Shown in pieces: positions 10,872-19,120 of a DNA stretch of 64,000 nucleotides. The stretch is taken from NCBI GenBank assembly GCA_934757825.1, contig CAKVLP010000001.1, positions 642,846-706,845 on the forward strand. Direction: 5' to 3'. The notes below the pieces were generated by a model. It was not told the origin of the DNA, did no database searches, and saw only the letters and a program-made list of their open reading frames with translations. Origin of the DNA: an uncultured Clostridia bacterium. GTDB taxonomy: Bacteria > Bacillota > Clostridia > Christensenellales > UBA1242. A program made the translations under genes and the position numbers. Within the stretch, counting starts at the first letter, position 1. Every line of letters starts with the position of its first letter.

Positions 10872-11501
10872 ATGGATAAAATAATAATAAGTAAAGTTGA
10901 GGTGCAGAAAAAACACAACGATAGGGTTAGCATATTTGTAGACGATGAGTACTATCTAAGTATGTACTTGGATACGGCTGTAAAATATGGAATAAAAAAG
11001 GGCCTTGAAATAGAAGAGGAAACCTTAAAAAATTATGTGGTAGAAAGTGAAAAACATCTTGCATTTGATAAGGCCATAAACTATCAAAAAAGTGCGTTCA
11101 AGACAGCAAAACAAATTCGCGACTATCTAAACAAGAAAGGCTACGACAAAATGGTGGTCGATTATGTGATAGATAAGATGCTTGAATATGGAATGTTGGA
11201 CGATGAAAAGTTTGCTGATATGTACATATCGACATATGAAAAAAAGTACGGCCCCAATATGCTAAAAACAAAACTTATGCAAAAAGGCATAAGCAAAAAG
11301 ATAATTGACGAAAAGTTTACTGAATACGAACCAATTGAAGAGCAAATAGACAAATTATTGCTAAAAAAACTAGGTTCGAAACCACCAACTACCGAGAATT
11401 TGACAAAATGTATACGTTTTTTGTCAAGTAGAGGGTATGATTATGACAATATCAAAAAATCTATAAATAAAATTAAAAAAGGAGAAATGGATTATGAATA
11501 G
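10872..11501 (+). CDS. recX: regulatory protein RecX
   Basis: 209 residues, within the RecX range. Its three-helix repeats are recognisable: KTAKQIRDYLNKKGYD, then LEYGMLDDEKFADMYI, then KTKLMQKGISKKIID. RecX binds RecA filaments and moderates recombinase activity. It starts one base after yigZ, with AAGGTGC as ribosome-binding site, and its 3' end overlaps acpS, so the three genes are translationally linked. recA itself is not in the window. Confidence 0.85.
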   Translation: MDKIIISKVEVQKKHNDRVSIFVDDEYYLSMYLDTAVKYGIKKGLEIEEETLKNYVVESEKHLAFDKAINYQKSAFKTAKQIRDYLNKKGYDKMVVDYVIDKMLEYGMLDDEKFADMYISTYEKKYGPNMLKTKLMQKGISKKIIDEKFTEYEPIEEQIDKLLLKKLGSKPPTTENLTKCIRFLSSRGYDYDNIKKSINKIKKGEMDYE

Positions 11502-11859
11502 AGTAGGAATTGATGTGTTGGAGACAAAACGAATGGACGATTATGTAAAAAGGCAATTGCCAATGGAGAAGATTTTTACAGGATATGAGATTACGTATAT
11601 TAAAAAAGTGGCAAAAAGTTCTTCGCGTATGGCGGGCATTTTTAGTGCGAAAGAGGCGTTTTTAAAAGCCACTGGGGTGGGTGTAAAAAATGGGATTTCG
11701 CTCCTTGAAGTTGAAGTGAAACACGAGGAAAATGGCAGACCATATCTTAACCTTATGGGAAACGCTAAAAAGGTTTTGACTGAGTTGAAGGTTAAGGCTG
11801 TTGACATTAGCATTTCACATACTGACAATTTGGCGACGGCGATTTGCATATTAAGTTGA
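11494..11859 (+). CDS. acpS: holo-[acyl-carrier-protein] synthase
   Basis: 121 residues, the normal trimeric AcpS size. It transfers 4'-phosphopantetheine from CoA to apo-ACP. The N-terminal GIDVLE supplies the metal-binding Asp and FSAKEAFLKATG is the second signature block; the C-terminal ISHTDNLATA strand is also typical. It overlaps recX by eight bases and has AAAGGAG upstream. The placement of acpS before a mazEF-type pair resembles the Bacillus acpS-ydcC-alr-ndoAI-ndoA region, minus ydcC and alr. Confidence 0.95.
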   Translation: MNRVGIDVLETKRMDDYVKRQLPMEKIFTGYEITYIKKVAKSSSRMAGIFSAKEAFLKATGVGVKNGISLLEVEVKHEENGRPYLNLMGNAKKVLTELKVKAVDISISHTDNLATAICILS

Positions 11860-11885
11860 TTTTTACACATTTTAATAATAACGAT

Positions 11886-11917
11886 AAATTCTAGTTTAAA
11901 ATGACTAGAATTTTTTT
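11886..11917 (+). terminator. terminator after acpS / leader hairpin of the mazE-like gene
   Basis: 10-bp stem AAATTCTAGT/ACTAGAATTT with an 8-base loop and seven T. A possible promoter TTTACA-N17-TAAATT (11862-11890) overlaps its 5' arm, so the hairpin may fall inside the leader of the next transcript. Confidence 0.75.
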
Positions 11918-11936
11918 AAACTGCGATGAGGTAATT

Positions 11937-12179
11937 ATGGGAAGAAAAAACGATTTTAATGACGACTTAACTAATTATGGTTTAGAACTTGATGCTATGG
12001 TTAATAATTCTAAAAATAACAAAAGAGAACTCCGCGAGCATATTATAAGTGAGAGTGAGTTAAAAAAGGCGTACGAAACATATATGCCGTTTTTGAGAAG
12101 TCGATTACTTAGTGAGAACGACTTATTTGATAGCTTGGGAGATGAGGATTTAAAAAATTATGAAAAGTGGTTAGAGTGA
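11937..12179 (+). CDS. putative antitoxin partner of MazF-type toxin
   Basis: 80 residues, acidic, predicted helical ([20 protein letters not shown]). It does not show the ribbon-helix-helix pattern of Bacillus NdoAI/MazE, so the antitoxin call rests on position: it precedes a MazF-type toxin and its stop overlaps the toxin start (TGATG). The ATG at 11937 is chosen because GATGAGG lies six bases upstream; the ATG at 11901 is inside the terminator hairpin. It could also be an unrelated small protein. Confidence 0.6.
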   Translation: MGRKNDFNDDLTNYGLELDAMVNNSKNNKRELREHIISESELKKAYETYMPFLRSRLLSENDLFDSLGDEDLKNYEKWLE

Positions 12180-12523
12180 TGTGCGAGTTTAAAAGAGGAG
12201 AGTTGTATTATGCCGACCTTAGTCCAGTCGTCGGAAGCGAGCAGGGCGGGGTTAGACCAGTGTTAATAGTCCAAAACAATGTTGGCAATAAGTACTCGCC
12301 AACAGTTATTGTTGCTGCCGTGACTAGCCAAATTAACAAGGCAAAACTTCCCACTCACATAGAACTCACAACCGATTATGGGCTTCAAAAAAATTCGGTT
12401 GTTTTGCTTGAACAACTCCGAACCCTCGACAAGCGCAGATTGAAAGACAAAATAGGAGTGGTTGATAGCAGTAAAATGAAAAGAATTGACAGCGCTTTGT
12501 TAATTAGCCTTGGGTTTATTTAA
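12179..12523 (+). CDS. mazF: MazF/PemK-family mRNA interferase toxin
   Basis: 114 residues. It matches the EndoA/NdoA branch: [31 protein letters not shown] with the conserved Arg, and [16 protein letters not shown] with the conserved Thr/Ser. These toxins cleave mRNA at short recognition sites (UACAU in Bacillus). The ATG at 12179 overlaps the TGA of the upstream gene, giving translational coupling; the GTG at 12167 would add four residues inside the partner. A terminator follows at 12606. Confidence 0.92.
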   Translation: MCEFKRGELYYADLSPVVGSEQGGVRPVLIVQNNVGNKYSPTVIVAAVTSQINKAKLPTHIELTTDYGLQKNSVVLLEQLRTLDKRRLKDKIGVVDSSKMKRIDSALLISLGFI

Positions 12524-12605
12524 GGATTATTTTACGTACTTATCTTTATGGGTTTTTTAATATAGTAATAGGTACATTCGGTTTTTAATTTATATATTAA
12601 AAAAG

Positions 12606-12632
12606 CGACTAGGGTGATTCTAGTCGTTTTTT
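12606..12632 (+). terminator. terminator of the mazEF-like operon
   Basis: 7-bp stem CGACTAG/CTAGTCG with a 7-base loop and TTTTTT. Confidence 0.88.
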
Positions 12633-12807
12633 ATATTTCGCTAAATGTTATTTTTCAATCTATTTTTGAATTACTCTTCCTTTTCTTTCGGGGCTTAGGA
12701 GTGATTAAAAAGAACTATTTTAGCGGGAACAATTCTACCGAGTTTTTATATAAATTTGCTAGGAAAAAAATGACGAAAACGTCCTTTAAAAACTTGTGAA
12801 TTACCTA

Positions 12808-12836
12808 TTGACTTGCGCATAATAATGTAGTATAAT
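12808..12836 (+). promoter_or_regulatory. strong SigA promoter of the orphan membrane gene
   Basis: TTGACT-N17-TATAAT, one of the best consensus matches in the window. Confidence 0.8.
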
Positions 12837-12868
12837 AGGCTAAATAAAATTTGAGGGGGCTATGAAAA

Positions 12869-14521
12869 ATGGCTAGAAGAAGTTTTGAATATTGGAGTGA
12901 GGCAGAATTACAAAGATTGCTTGCTGATTTAATGTCAATAAAAAAATCGTCATCGGATCCAAGATTGCTTAATAATAGGATTCAAGCATTTTGCGATGCT
13001 CATCGTGTAGTTCTTGTTGATCCTTCGACGGGAGATTTAAATAAGGACGCAGTTGTTAGTCTTTTGTCAGATTGCTTGAAAACAACAAATAGAGTTACTG
13101 ATGCAGGCGCTGATAAGATTACAGGATATAGAGATGAGTTTTTGATCTTGACACAAAATCTTGATGCTGATCATGCTGTAAATGAGACATTGAGAGAAAA
13201 GTACTTCAAGATTTTGGTAAGTGCTACTGACGACACTCTTAATTATGTTGCAGAAGCAGATTGCGCAAATAGGCTTGGTGAGGCTAACGATAGAAGATTG
13301 GGTTACACCTATACTTCTAGGTCTCGTGCACTTCCTGCAAGCGTTGATGAGTTGAGGGTGGCTTTAACCGAACCTAAATTGGCAACTGGTGGTGCTTTAA
13401 TCATACCGGTTTCCGATGCGTATGCAACATCAAGTGTTGTTAAACCTGTGGCTGAAAGACTTTATAAGGCTGCAATTACAAATGGTGTTAAGGTATATAC
13501 ATCAGATCTAGATAAACTTATTGATAAGTACGCCGCATTCAGACAGGCACATCCTGGCGATGTTGTTGATGATGTTGAGGACTTCTTTAAAGGGGAGAGA
13601 GGAAGTTTGGCGACTGACCCAAGAGATGTTACAAAACTTGTTTGGGTTACAAAACCTGATAGTCACGGAACAGCTACACCTATTAACGACTTTGCATCTC
13701 GTATGGCATATGTTTCCGAAGATCCTACACTTGTTGATCAAAGGATAATTACAAGAGCAGACCTTACTGCTTTGGACAGAAAGATTGATCAAAAAGAAGC
13801 AACATATGCGATAACTCCACCTCTTACTACATCAAACTCGGAGGAGTACACTAGAAGTCACGGTTTCTTCGCAAGAATTGGTCGTTGGGCTTTGAGGCAC
13901 CCAGTAGTTGCTGGATTGTTGGTTGCAGCGATTGTTATTGTTCCTGCAATTGCAATCAACTCATTCGCATTTTTCAGTTTCTTTGGTGCAAACGTACTAG
14001 CAACAGCAGGTTCGCTTGCTGGCATTGGAGCTGGATTTGGAATCGCAAGAGGAATAAGTGCAAAATATAGAGAGTTCATATACAATTACGATATTGAAAA
14101 GAACTTTGTGAAATCTTTCAAACAAAGAGATAAATACGAACGTCAAATGGAAAGATTGACTGATGTATTAGGTCGTGATGGTTCTGGCAACAATGTATTA
14201 GATGATATCATTGCTGCGCCAGATGATGCAACCAGGAATGCTGAAATTCAAGCACTTAATGCTAAGACAAGAAAGTCTGCTAGCAGAATTGCAAAAACAA
14301 TGAATAAAATCGATCAGAAAAACCAAAACACAATTGCTACAATTAGAGATTTGACTGGTAAAAAGAGAAGCAATGCTAAAACAATGGGTATGGACGCTGC
14401 TGCAAGAGATGCTCACGTTGAAGCAGAAACAAAAGGTGTCAATTACGAAGAAGACGAGAGAAACAAAATTGATGCTAACGTAAAACATTCTGTTGATAGA
14501 ATTGGAAGACAAGGAAGATAA
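12869..14521 (+). CDS. orphan membrane-associated protein of unknown function
   Basis: 550 residues. The N-terminal ~340 residues are soluble, rich in Asp/Ala/Leu, with no motif I recognise. Residues ~345-400 form a hydrophobic hairpin (HPVVAGLLVAAIVIVPAIA... then a Gly/Ala-rich helix). The C-terminal ~150 residues are charged and helical and end in basic repeats. The start follows GAGGGGG by nine bases; an ATG seven bases upstream opens only a four-codon ORF overlapping the real start. A consensus promoter and strong terminator suggest high single-gene expression. Codons favour GAT, GTT and AGA more than neighbouring genes do. Confidence 0.7.
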   Translation: MARRSFEYWSEAELQRLLADLMSIKKSSSDPRLLNNRIQAFCDAHRVVLVDPSTGDLNKDAVVSLLSDCLKTTNRVTDAGADKITGYRDEFLILTQNLDADHAVNETLREKYFKILVSATDDTLNYVAEADCANRLGEANDRRLGYTYTSRSRALPASVDELRVALTEPKLATGGALIIPVSDAYATSSVVKPVAERLYKAAITNGVKVYTSDLDKLIDKYAAFRQAHPGDVVDDVEDFFKGERGSLATDPRDVTKLVWVTKPDSHGTATPINDFASRMAYVSEDPTLVDQRIITRADLTALDRKIDQKEATYAITPPLTTSNSEEYTRSHGFFARIGRWALRHPVVAGLLVAAIVIVPAIAINSFAFFSFFGANVLATAGSLAGIGAGFGIARGISAKYREFIYNYDIEKNFVKSFKQRDKYERQMERLTDVLGRDGSGNNVLDDIIAAPDDATRNAEIQALNAKTRKSASRIAKTMNKIDQKNQNTIATIRDLTGKKRSNAKTMGMDAAARDAHVEAETKGVNYEEDERNKIDANVKHSVDRIGRQGR

Positions 14522-14554
14522 TTTACCGAATTTAAATATTAGCTAAATAAAAAA

Positions 14555-14582
14555 GTCGTAAAGTTTGTTACGGCTTTTTTAT
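14555..14582 (+). terminator. intrinsic terminator
   Basis: GTCGTAA/TTACGGC stem (one G-U pair) with a 6-base loop and a T-run. Confidence 0.85.
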
Positions 14583-14661
14583 TTTTTTGATGCTGTTGTC
14601 CACCTTATAATAATTTCTACAAATTGGAACAAAAAAAATCGCGAGGAGGGTTGCATTTGGC

Positions 14662-14690
14662 TTGCAATAAATATCTTAAAAATATATAAT
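14662..14690 (+). promoter_or_regulatory. promoter of the lgt operon
   Basis: TTGCAA-N17-TATAAT followed by a TAGGAGA ribosome-binding site. Confidence 0.75.
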
Positions 14691-14710
14691 AATATTTAGG
14701 AGAATATACA

Positions 14711-15619
14711 ATGGATAACTTCGGCGATAAGAAAATAAATATCTTTGGTTTTAAGTTCAAACTTAAAAACTTTATACTTACTATCACGGTGGCGCTTGCC
14801 GTGCTTTTAGTGTTACTGCTCGTGGATATGTTTGTGACTGATGTGAGTTGGTATGGTGTTATAATTGGCACCGGATTTTTGGTTGCGCTTGTTATGGCGT
14901 GCCAACTCTGCGGGGAGCGGGGCTTAAATAGCGATTTTCCTTACGATTTGATATTGTGGGTGTTTCCGCTATCGCTTATCGGGGCGCGCACATACTATGT
15001 TTTGTGTTCGCTAGACGAGTTTAGTTCGTTTTGGGAAATGTGCGCTATTTGGAACGGCGGAATGGCTATCTATGGCGGAATTATAGGCGGGCTAATAGGG
15101 CTTGTGATATGCTGTCTTATCAAGAAGAAAGACATTGTCGCCACTATGGACGTGGCTGCGCCATGTTTGATACTTGCGCAAGCAATTGGGCGCTGGGGCA
15201 ACTTTGTTAATCAAGAAGTGTACGGATTTGAGGTTACAAACAAGGCTTGGCAGTGGTTCCCAGTTTGCGTGCATATCACTAAAAACGGAATGGATAGTTG
15301 GCACCTTGCGACATTCTTCTATGAGAGTGTCCTAAATGTGATAGGGTGCATAATTCTGCTTGTTTTGATAAGAAAAGTAAAACTAAAAGGGATTGTTGCG
15401 TCGTCGTATTTGATTTTCTACGGCATTGTGAGATTTTTCCTTGAAGGGCTAAGGGTTAATAGTTACATATTATTTATTCCTGGCACAAATTTCCCAGTAT
15501 CTCAGGCTGTAAGTTTGGCCATAATTTTGATAGGTGTAGTATGGATGTGCTACATACTTATTAAAAATGGTCGAAAACATGAAAAAAACAACGATTTACA
15601 GACTCCTAGTAACTCTTAA
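14711..15619 (+). CDS. lgt: prolipoprotein diacylglyceryl transferase
   Basis: 302 residues, polytopic with about seven transmembrane segments. It transfers diacylglycerol to the lipobox cysteine of prolipoproteins. Diagnostic blocks are GARTYYVL, GGMAIYGGIIGG and GRWGNFVNQEVYG; the last is the Lgt signature containing catalytic and lipid-binding residues. The partner enzyme LspA is at 27055, and an Lgt substrate lipoprotein is encoded at 1236-1958. Its 3' end overlaps the next membrane gene by about 40-50 bases. Confidence 0.95.
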   Translation: MDNFGDKKINIFGFKFKLKNFILTITVALAVLLVLLLVDMFVTDVSWYGVIIGTGFLVALVMACQLCGERGLNSDFPYDLILWVFPLSLIGARTYYVLCSLDEFSSFWEMCAIWNGGMAIYGGIIGGLIGLVICCLIKKKDIVATMDVAAPCLILAQAIGRWGNFVNQEVYGFEVTNKAWQWFPVCVHITKNGMDSWHLATFFYESVLNVIGCIILLVLIRKVKLKGIVASSYLIFYGIVRFFLEGLRVNSYILFIPGTNFPVSQAVSLAIILIGVVWMCYILIKNGRKHEKNNDLQTPSNS

Positions 15620-16085
15620 TTTCTTAATATTTGCGGTGGCATTCGCCCTTGTGTGGGCATATGACTCACGATTTGGAATTTCTACATTATGGTTTCCAAT
15701 GCTTCTTTGGACGATAAGCGTGTCGTTGTCCATTAAATTTATGCTGTTTCGAAGCGAGAATTTTTTGTGGTTTGCGCTATATTTGTTACTTACGGGAGTG
15801 TATTTTCTCCTATCAAACGCGCTTAATTTATCAAGCAGTTTGTGGCCAACATATGTGTTAATTCCGTTTTGGGTTAGTGCGTTTATGGCGTCGGCATACA
15901 GAAGTCTATGGCACACGTGCCTATCAATTGCATTTTTGTTTTTGGGCGCTCCGCTGTTTCTAATATCGTTTGGACTGCTTAATGTTTGGTGGTTTTTGAT
16001 TGTGTATGCAACATCGCTGGTATTTGGATTTTTCTGTATCAATTTTGTATATAATTTGTTGAGAGGTGTATATGGTAAAGTTTGA
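15579..16085 (+). CDS. polytopic membrane protein of unknown function
   Basis: 168 residues from the ATG at 15579 (an ATG at 15567 would add four). Almost the whole protein is hydrophobic, with about five to six transmembrane segments, many Trp/Phe and few charged residues. I do not recognise the family. It overlaps the end of lgt and overlaps the start of the DivIVA-like gene by 14 bases, so it is co-translated with both. Its position between lipoprotein modification and a division/polarity protein hints at an envelope role (inference). Confidence 0.7.
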   Translation: MKKTTIYRLLVTLNFLIFAVAFALVWAYDSRFGISTLWFPMLLWTISVSLSIKFMLFRSENFLWFALYLLLTGVYFLLSNALNLSSSLWPTYVLIPFWVSAFMASAYRSLWHTCLSIAFLFLGAPLFLISFGLLNVWWFLIVYATSLVFGFFCINFVYNLLRGVYGKV

Positions 16086-16866
16086 CATTGACAAAAAAGG
16101 CTACGACATAGATCAAGTTGAAAATTATATCAACAATCTTAGCCTAAAATACGAGGAAAAATTGGCGGAACAAAAAGACCGCGTTTTTACTATGCGCAAC
16201 GAACTTGAAGTGTTAAAAAACCGTTTGGAAGCGTATCAAAATAAAGACAATCAGATTTCGCAAGCATTATATTTTGCAGTTGAAAAGGCGGGTCAGATTG
16301 AAAATAGCGCCAGAAAATTATACGACCTTGAAATAAAGAGAGTAAACATCTTGTATGAGAGGTGGGGGATACTTATAGACGAACTTGAAAAGAATTACGG
16401 CAGACAAAACTTAGACGAGAGAGTACTTAAAATGATAGACGAGTTTAGAAGCGGGCTAGAAAGCGTAATGGCTCAAAACAATAACATCGCAAACTCGAAT
16501 ATCAAACAAGAGCTAAAAGAGAATAGCGATAATTACATAAAAAATTTGCTTAACAAAATGGATTATATCATCAACGACAAACCTAAGAAAAAAGCAGAGC
16601 AAAAAAAGAAAGAGGACGAAAAAGAAAACATCGGCAGTAGGCTAAAACTGCTAAGTTCAAAACTTGACGGCAAGAGCGCCGAAAACTACTTAAACGATGA
16701 AAAAGAACTTGAAAGTAGTGCATATAGCAAAAACTTTTTCAGCAAAAAAACCGCTCAACCAGAGGAGGGTTTCAGCCTAGAAGAAGCGCTAAATCCTAAG
16801 GAAGATTTGGAAGAGATTATGAAAGCATTTGACTTTTTCAATAAGCCAAACGAAAATGCAAACTAG
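16072..16866 (+). CDS. DivIVA-like coiled-coil protein
   Basis: 264 residues. The N-terminus FDIDKKGYDIDQVENYINNL fits the DivIVA/GpsB membrane-binding N-domain (usually 'F.....GYd..eVd.fl'). It continues in coiled coil (~30-75 and ~150-200) and ends in a low-complexity acidic tail. DivIVA-family proteins mark curved membrane at poles and septa. The ATG at 16072 is preferred over the GTG at 16066 because GAGAGG ends six bases before it. It overlaps the preceding membrane gene. Confidence 0.75.
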   Translation: MVKFDIDKKGYDIDQVENYINNLSLKYEEKLAEQKDRVFTMRNELEVLKNRLEAYQNKDNQISQALYFAVEKAGQIENSARKLYDLEIKRVNILYERWGILIDELEKNYGRQNLDERVLKMIDEFRSGLESVMAQNNNIANSNIKQELKENSDNYIKNLLNKMDYIINDKPKKKAEQKKKEDEKENIGSRLKLLSSKLDGKSAENYLNDEKELESSAYSKNFFSKKTAQPEEGFSLEEALNPKEDLEEIMKAFDFFNKPNENAN

Positions 16867-16924
16867 CGCTAAATAAAGCCAAATAATCAAGTTTTGCATA
16901 GCACATAAGAAGAGGAGGAAATAT

Positions 16925-17599
16925 ATGTTTCCAATAACCAAAAATTGGTACAACCTATTAAGTGCCGAACTAAATAGTCAGAAGTTTTCGGATTTCTCAA
17001 AATGGTTAAATGAGGAGTACAACACGACCACAGTTTATCCAAAACCCGAGAATGTGTTTAATGCTCTTAACCTTGTGCCATTTAAAGATGTTAAGGTGGT
17101 CATAATTGGTCAAGACCCATATCACGGCGTAAATCAAGCGCACGGTTTGTCGTTTTCGGTTGAGAAGGACGTGGATATTCCGCCGTCTTTAAGGAATATC
17201 TATAAGGAACTTCACGACGATGTTGGGACTTACATTCCAAACAATGGAAACCTTACAAAATGGGCAAAACAGGGAGTGCTTATGTTAAACTCAGTTTTGA
17301 CCGTGAGAGCGGGGCACCCAAATAGCCACAAGGGAAAAGGCTGGGAACAGATTACTGGCAAAATAATTGACCTACTTAATCATAGAGAAGATCCAGTGGT
17401 GTTTTTGTTGTGGGGCGCCAACGCAAGAGCGCTTTGCAAAAACATAGCGCCACAACATCTTGTTTTGACCGCGTCGCACCCAAGCCCAATGTCTGCCAAT
17501 CAAGGTGGTTGGTTTGGCTGTAAGCATTTTAGCAAAACAAACGACTTTTTAAAGTCTATCGGCAAAACCCCAATCGACTGGCAAATAGAAAATATTTAG
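16925..17599 (+). CDS. ung: uracil-DNA glycosylase (family 1)
   Basis: 224 residues, standard length. It removes uracil from DNA. The water-activating loop GQDPYHG carries catalytic Asp64, followed by AHGLSFSV; WGANA and the DNA-intercalation loop HPSPMSANQGGWFGC with the catalytic His are all present. AGAGGAGG lies upstream. The stop codon is immediately followed by a copy of the recurrent word AGTACTATGCAAAA (17598-17611). Confidence 0.97.
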   Translation: MFPITKNWYNLLSAELNSQKFSDFSKWLNEEYNTTTVYPKPENVFNALNLVPFKDVKVVIIGQDPYHGVNQAHGLSFSVEKDVDIPPSLRNIYKELHDDVGTYIPNNGNLTKWAKQGVLMLNSVLTVRAGHPNSHKGKGWEQITGKIIDLLNHREDPVVFLLWGANARALCKNIAPQHLVLTASHPSPMSANQGGWFGCKHFSKTNDFLKSIGKTPIDWQIENI

Positions 17600-17651
17600 T
17601 ACTATGCAAAAGTGAATTTTTGTGCTATACTAGGGAAGTAGGAGAGAATTT

Positions 17652-18239
17652 ATGATTAGATTTTTGGGAGAGGGAATACTTGACACTATTATTCCAATAT
17701 TGATACTTGTAGTGTGCTTCGCAATAGCGCTTATTGTGTACATAAATTTGCGAAAACGCACGAATCCGGATAAAAACTTGGCACAAAAGTTGGGCAAGGG
17801 TGCACCTGAGGTGGAACTTAATAAAACATATGTGACGCCCGAAGAAATGAAAGTTTTGGAGTGTATTCATAAGGCGCTTCCTAAAGATTTTATTGCGTTT
17901 CCAAGAGTAGGTGTAAATCAGATTGTGTCGCCAACCAAAAACTTGGTTGCTTACAATGCAATATTGTCAAAATACGTGGACATATGCGTGTTTTTTAGGA
18001 AAACAATGGAACCCGTGCTAGTGATTGACCTTGTTTGGGATAACGCTGTAAAACAACAGTTTAAGATTATGGACGAAAATGTTGTGGCGGTTATAAAAAC
18101 GGTTAAATTAAAAACTGTGCCAATTAAAATTGAGCCAGCATACGATATTAGTGAACTTAGAAAAAAACTTCTTGGTGCGCTTCCAGACAAAATGGTGGCA
18201 ATGCTTAAAAAGGATTACATTGAGGGCGAAAATAAATAG
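17652..18239 (+). CDS. membrane-anchored DUF2726-like protein
   Basis: 195 residues. An N-terminal transmembrane helix (~9-32) is followed by a basic linker and a globular domain (~57-160) with the pattern of DUF2726: a conserved 'L...LP..F..FPRVGVNQIV' strand, a 'KYVDICVF' strand and 'PVLVIDLVWDN'. This fold is nuclease-like in some relatives, but no clear catalytic set is visible. AGTAGGAGAG precedes the ATG. A TGCTATACT -10 at 17626 sits 16 bases after ATGCAA of the recurrent word. The next gene follows after eight bases. Confidence 0.65.
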   Translation: MIRFLGEGILDTIIPILILVVCFAIALIVYINLRKRTNPDKNLAQKLGKGAPEVELNKTYVTPEEMKVLECIHKALPKDFIAFPRVGVNQIVSPTKNLVAYNAILSKYVDICVFFRKTMEPVLVIDLVWDNAVKQQFKIMDENVVAVIKTVKLKTVPIKIEPAYDISELRKKLLGALPDKMVAMLKKDYIEGENK

Positions 18240-18247
18240 GAGAAATT

Positions 18248-18502
18248 ATGGAAAAAATATGCCAAAGTTGTGGAATGCCAATGGTAAATAAAGACCAATT
18301 GGGCACAAACAAAGACGGCTCTTTAAACGAGTTATATTGCAAATATTGCTATGAAAACGGCGAGTTTGTCGACGATGTGTCAATGGAGGAGTATATAGAT
18401 ATGTGCTCTCGGTTTGGAGCCCAGGCGGGTATGACAAACGAAGAGATGAGACGCTTTTGCGAAAAATTGTTTCCGACTTTAAAGAGATGGAATAAAAAAT
18501 AA
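18248..18502 (+). CDS. small zinc-ribbon protein
   Basis: 84 residues. N-terminal CQSCGMPM plus YCKYCYENG gives a four-cysteine ribbon of the 'putative zinc ribbon' family found in many anaerobes. A helical C-terminal part (MTNEEMRRFCEKLFPTLKRW) follows. The role is unknown. AATAGGAGA precedes the start, the gene follows the DUF2726-like gene by eight bases, and a terminator closes the unit. Confidence 0.8.
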   Translation: MEKICQSCGMPMVNKDQLGTNKDGSLNELYCKYCYENGEFVDDVSMEEYIDMCSRFGAQAGMTNEEMRRFCEKLFPTLKRWNKK

Positions 18503-18526
18503 CACCTTAAAACTAAGGTGTTTTTT
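18502..18526 (+). terminator. intrinsic terminator
   Basis: 8-bp stem ACACCTTA/TAAGGTGT with an AAAC loop and a T-run. Confidence 0.88.
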
Positions 18527-18610
18527 CTTTAAAGGTTTAAAAAATTAAAAAAAGTTCTTAAAATGTGCTAATAAATCCATTTAATGCTTTTAATTAGAAA
18601 AAAGTGCACA

Positions 18611-18884
18611 AAAAAACCGCACATCCATTTTCGATGGGGTAAGAGTAATCCGAATAAGTATCTAGACTCCTTTAAAGCTACCTTATGGCACACGCTTAAA
18701 TCTATTTAATGCTGCTGTCTTCCGACCCTGACATGGTTCGTAGCAAAACGTTGCACAAGACCTTAAATTCAACATCCAGATAAATATTCTAAAATTATCC
18801 TACCTTACACCTAGAATGGCATTCGGCCCTGCATATAGTGGGTTTCAGGAATAGGGCACCACTAGCTCCCCGCCTAGTACGGTA
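18611..18884 (-). ncRNA. ffs: signal recognition particle RNA, large Bacillus type
   Basis: Read on the - strand, the 5' part GTACTAGGCGGGGAG (ending at ~18868) with GTGGTGCCCT is the Alu domain. GAACCATGTCAGGGTCGGAA (18733-18752) followed by GACAGCAGCATTAAA is domain IV with the GGAA tetraloop and Ffh-binding asymmetric loop. The 3' end GTGCGGTTTTTTT matches that of B. subtilis scRNA. The predicted length of ~274 nt agrees with that RNA. A promoter sits just upstream and the terminal T-run ends it. With Ffh it targets nascent membrane proteins. Confidence 0.95.
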
Positions 18885-18890
18885 TTTTGT

Positions 18891-18919
18891 ATTATAACCC
18901 ATATTGCGTGCATTTGCAA
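18891..18919 (-). promoter_or_regulatory. promoter of the SRP RNA
   Basis: On the - strand TTGCAA (18919-18914), a 17-base spacer and TATAAT (18896-18891), predicting initiation near 18884, the expected RNA 5' end. Confidence 0.85.
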
Positions 18920-19057
18920 GTGTTTTAAGTTTTGCTTATGAAAATTTAACTGAAAATGTTGTTGTTTTGCAAATTTCAATTGGGTTAAGCGTCAAAAAAA
19001 CAAATTTTTCTACAAAACATCGTAATTGCCAATTTTGAAAATGATACATAAAATAAG

Positions 19058-19086
19058 TTGGAAAAACCTATAAAAAGTGATAAAAT
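19058..19086 (+). promoter_or_regulatory. SigA-type promoter
   Basis: TTGGAA-N17-TAAAAT upstream of the HEPN-like/CBS gene at 19121. The rest of 18900-19057 shows nothing I can name. Confidence 0.6.
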
Positions 19087-19120
19087 TTAGACAGCAAAGA
19101 AAATCTTTAAGGAAATTTAT

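Noticed and set aside
12614..12799. 61-codon + strand ORF after mazF
   Set aside because: Its start lies inside the mazEF terminator hairpin, it has no ribosome-binding site and its composition is that of AT-rich non-coding DNA.
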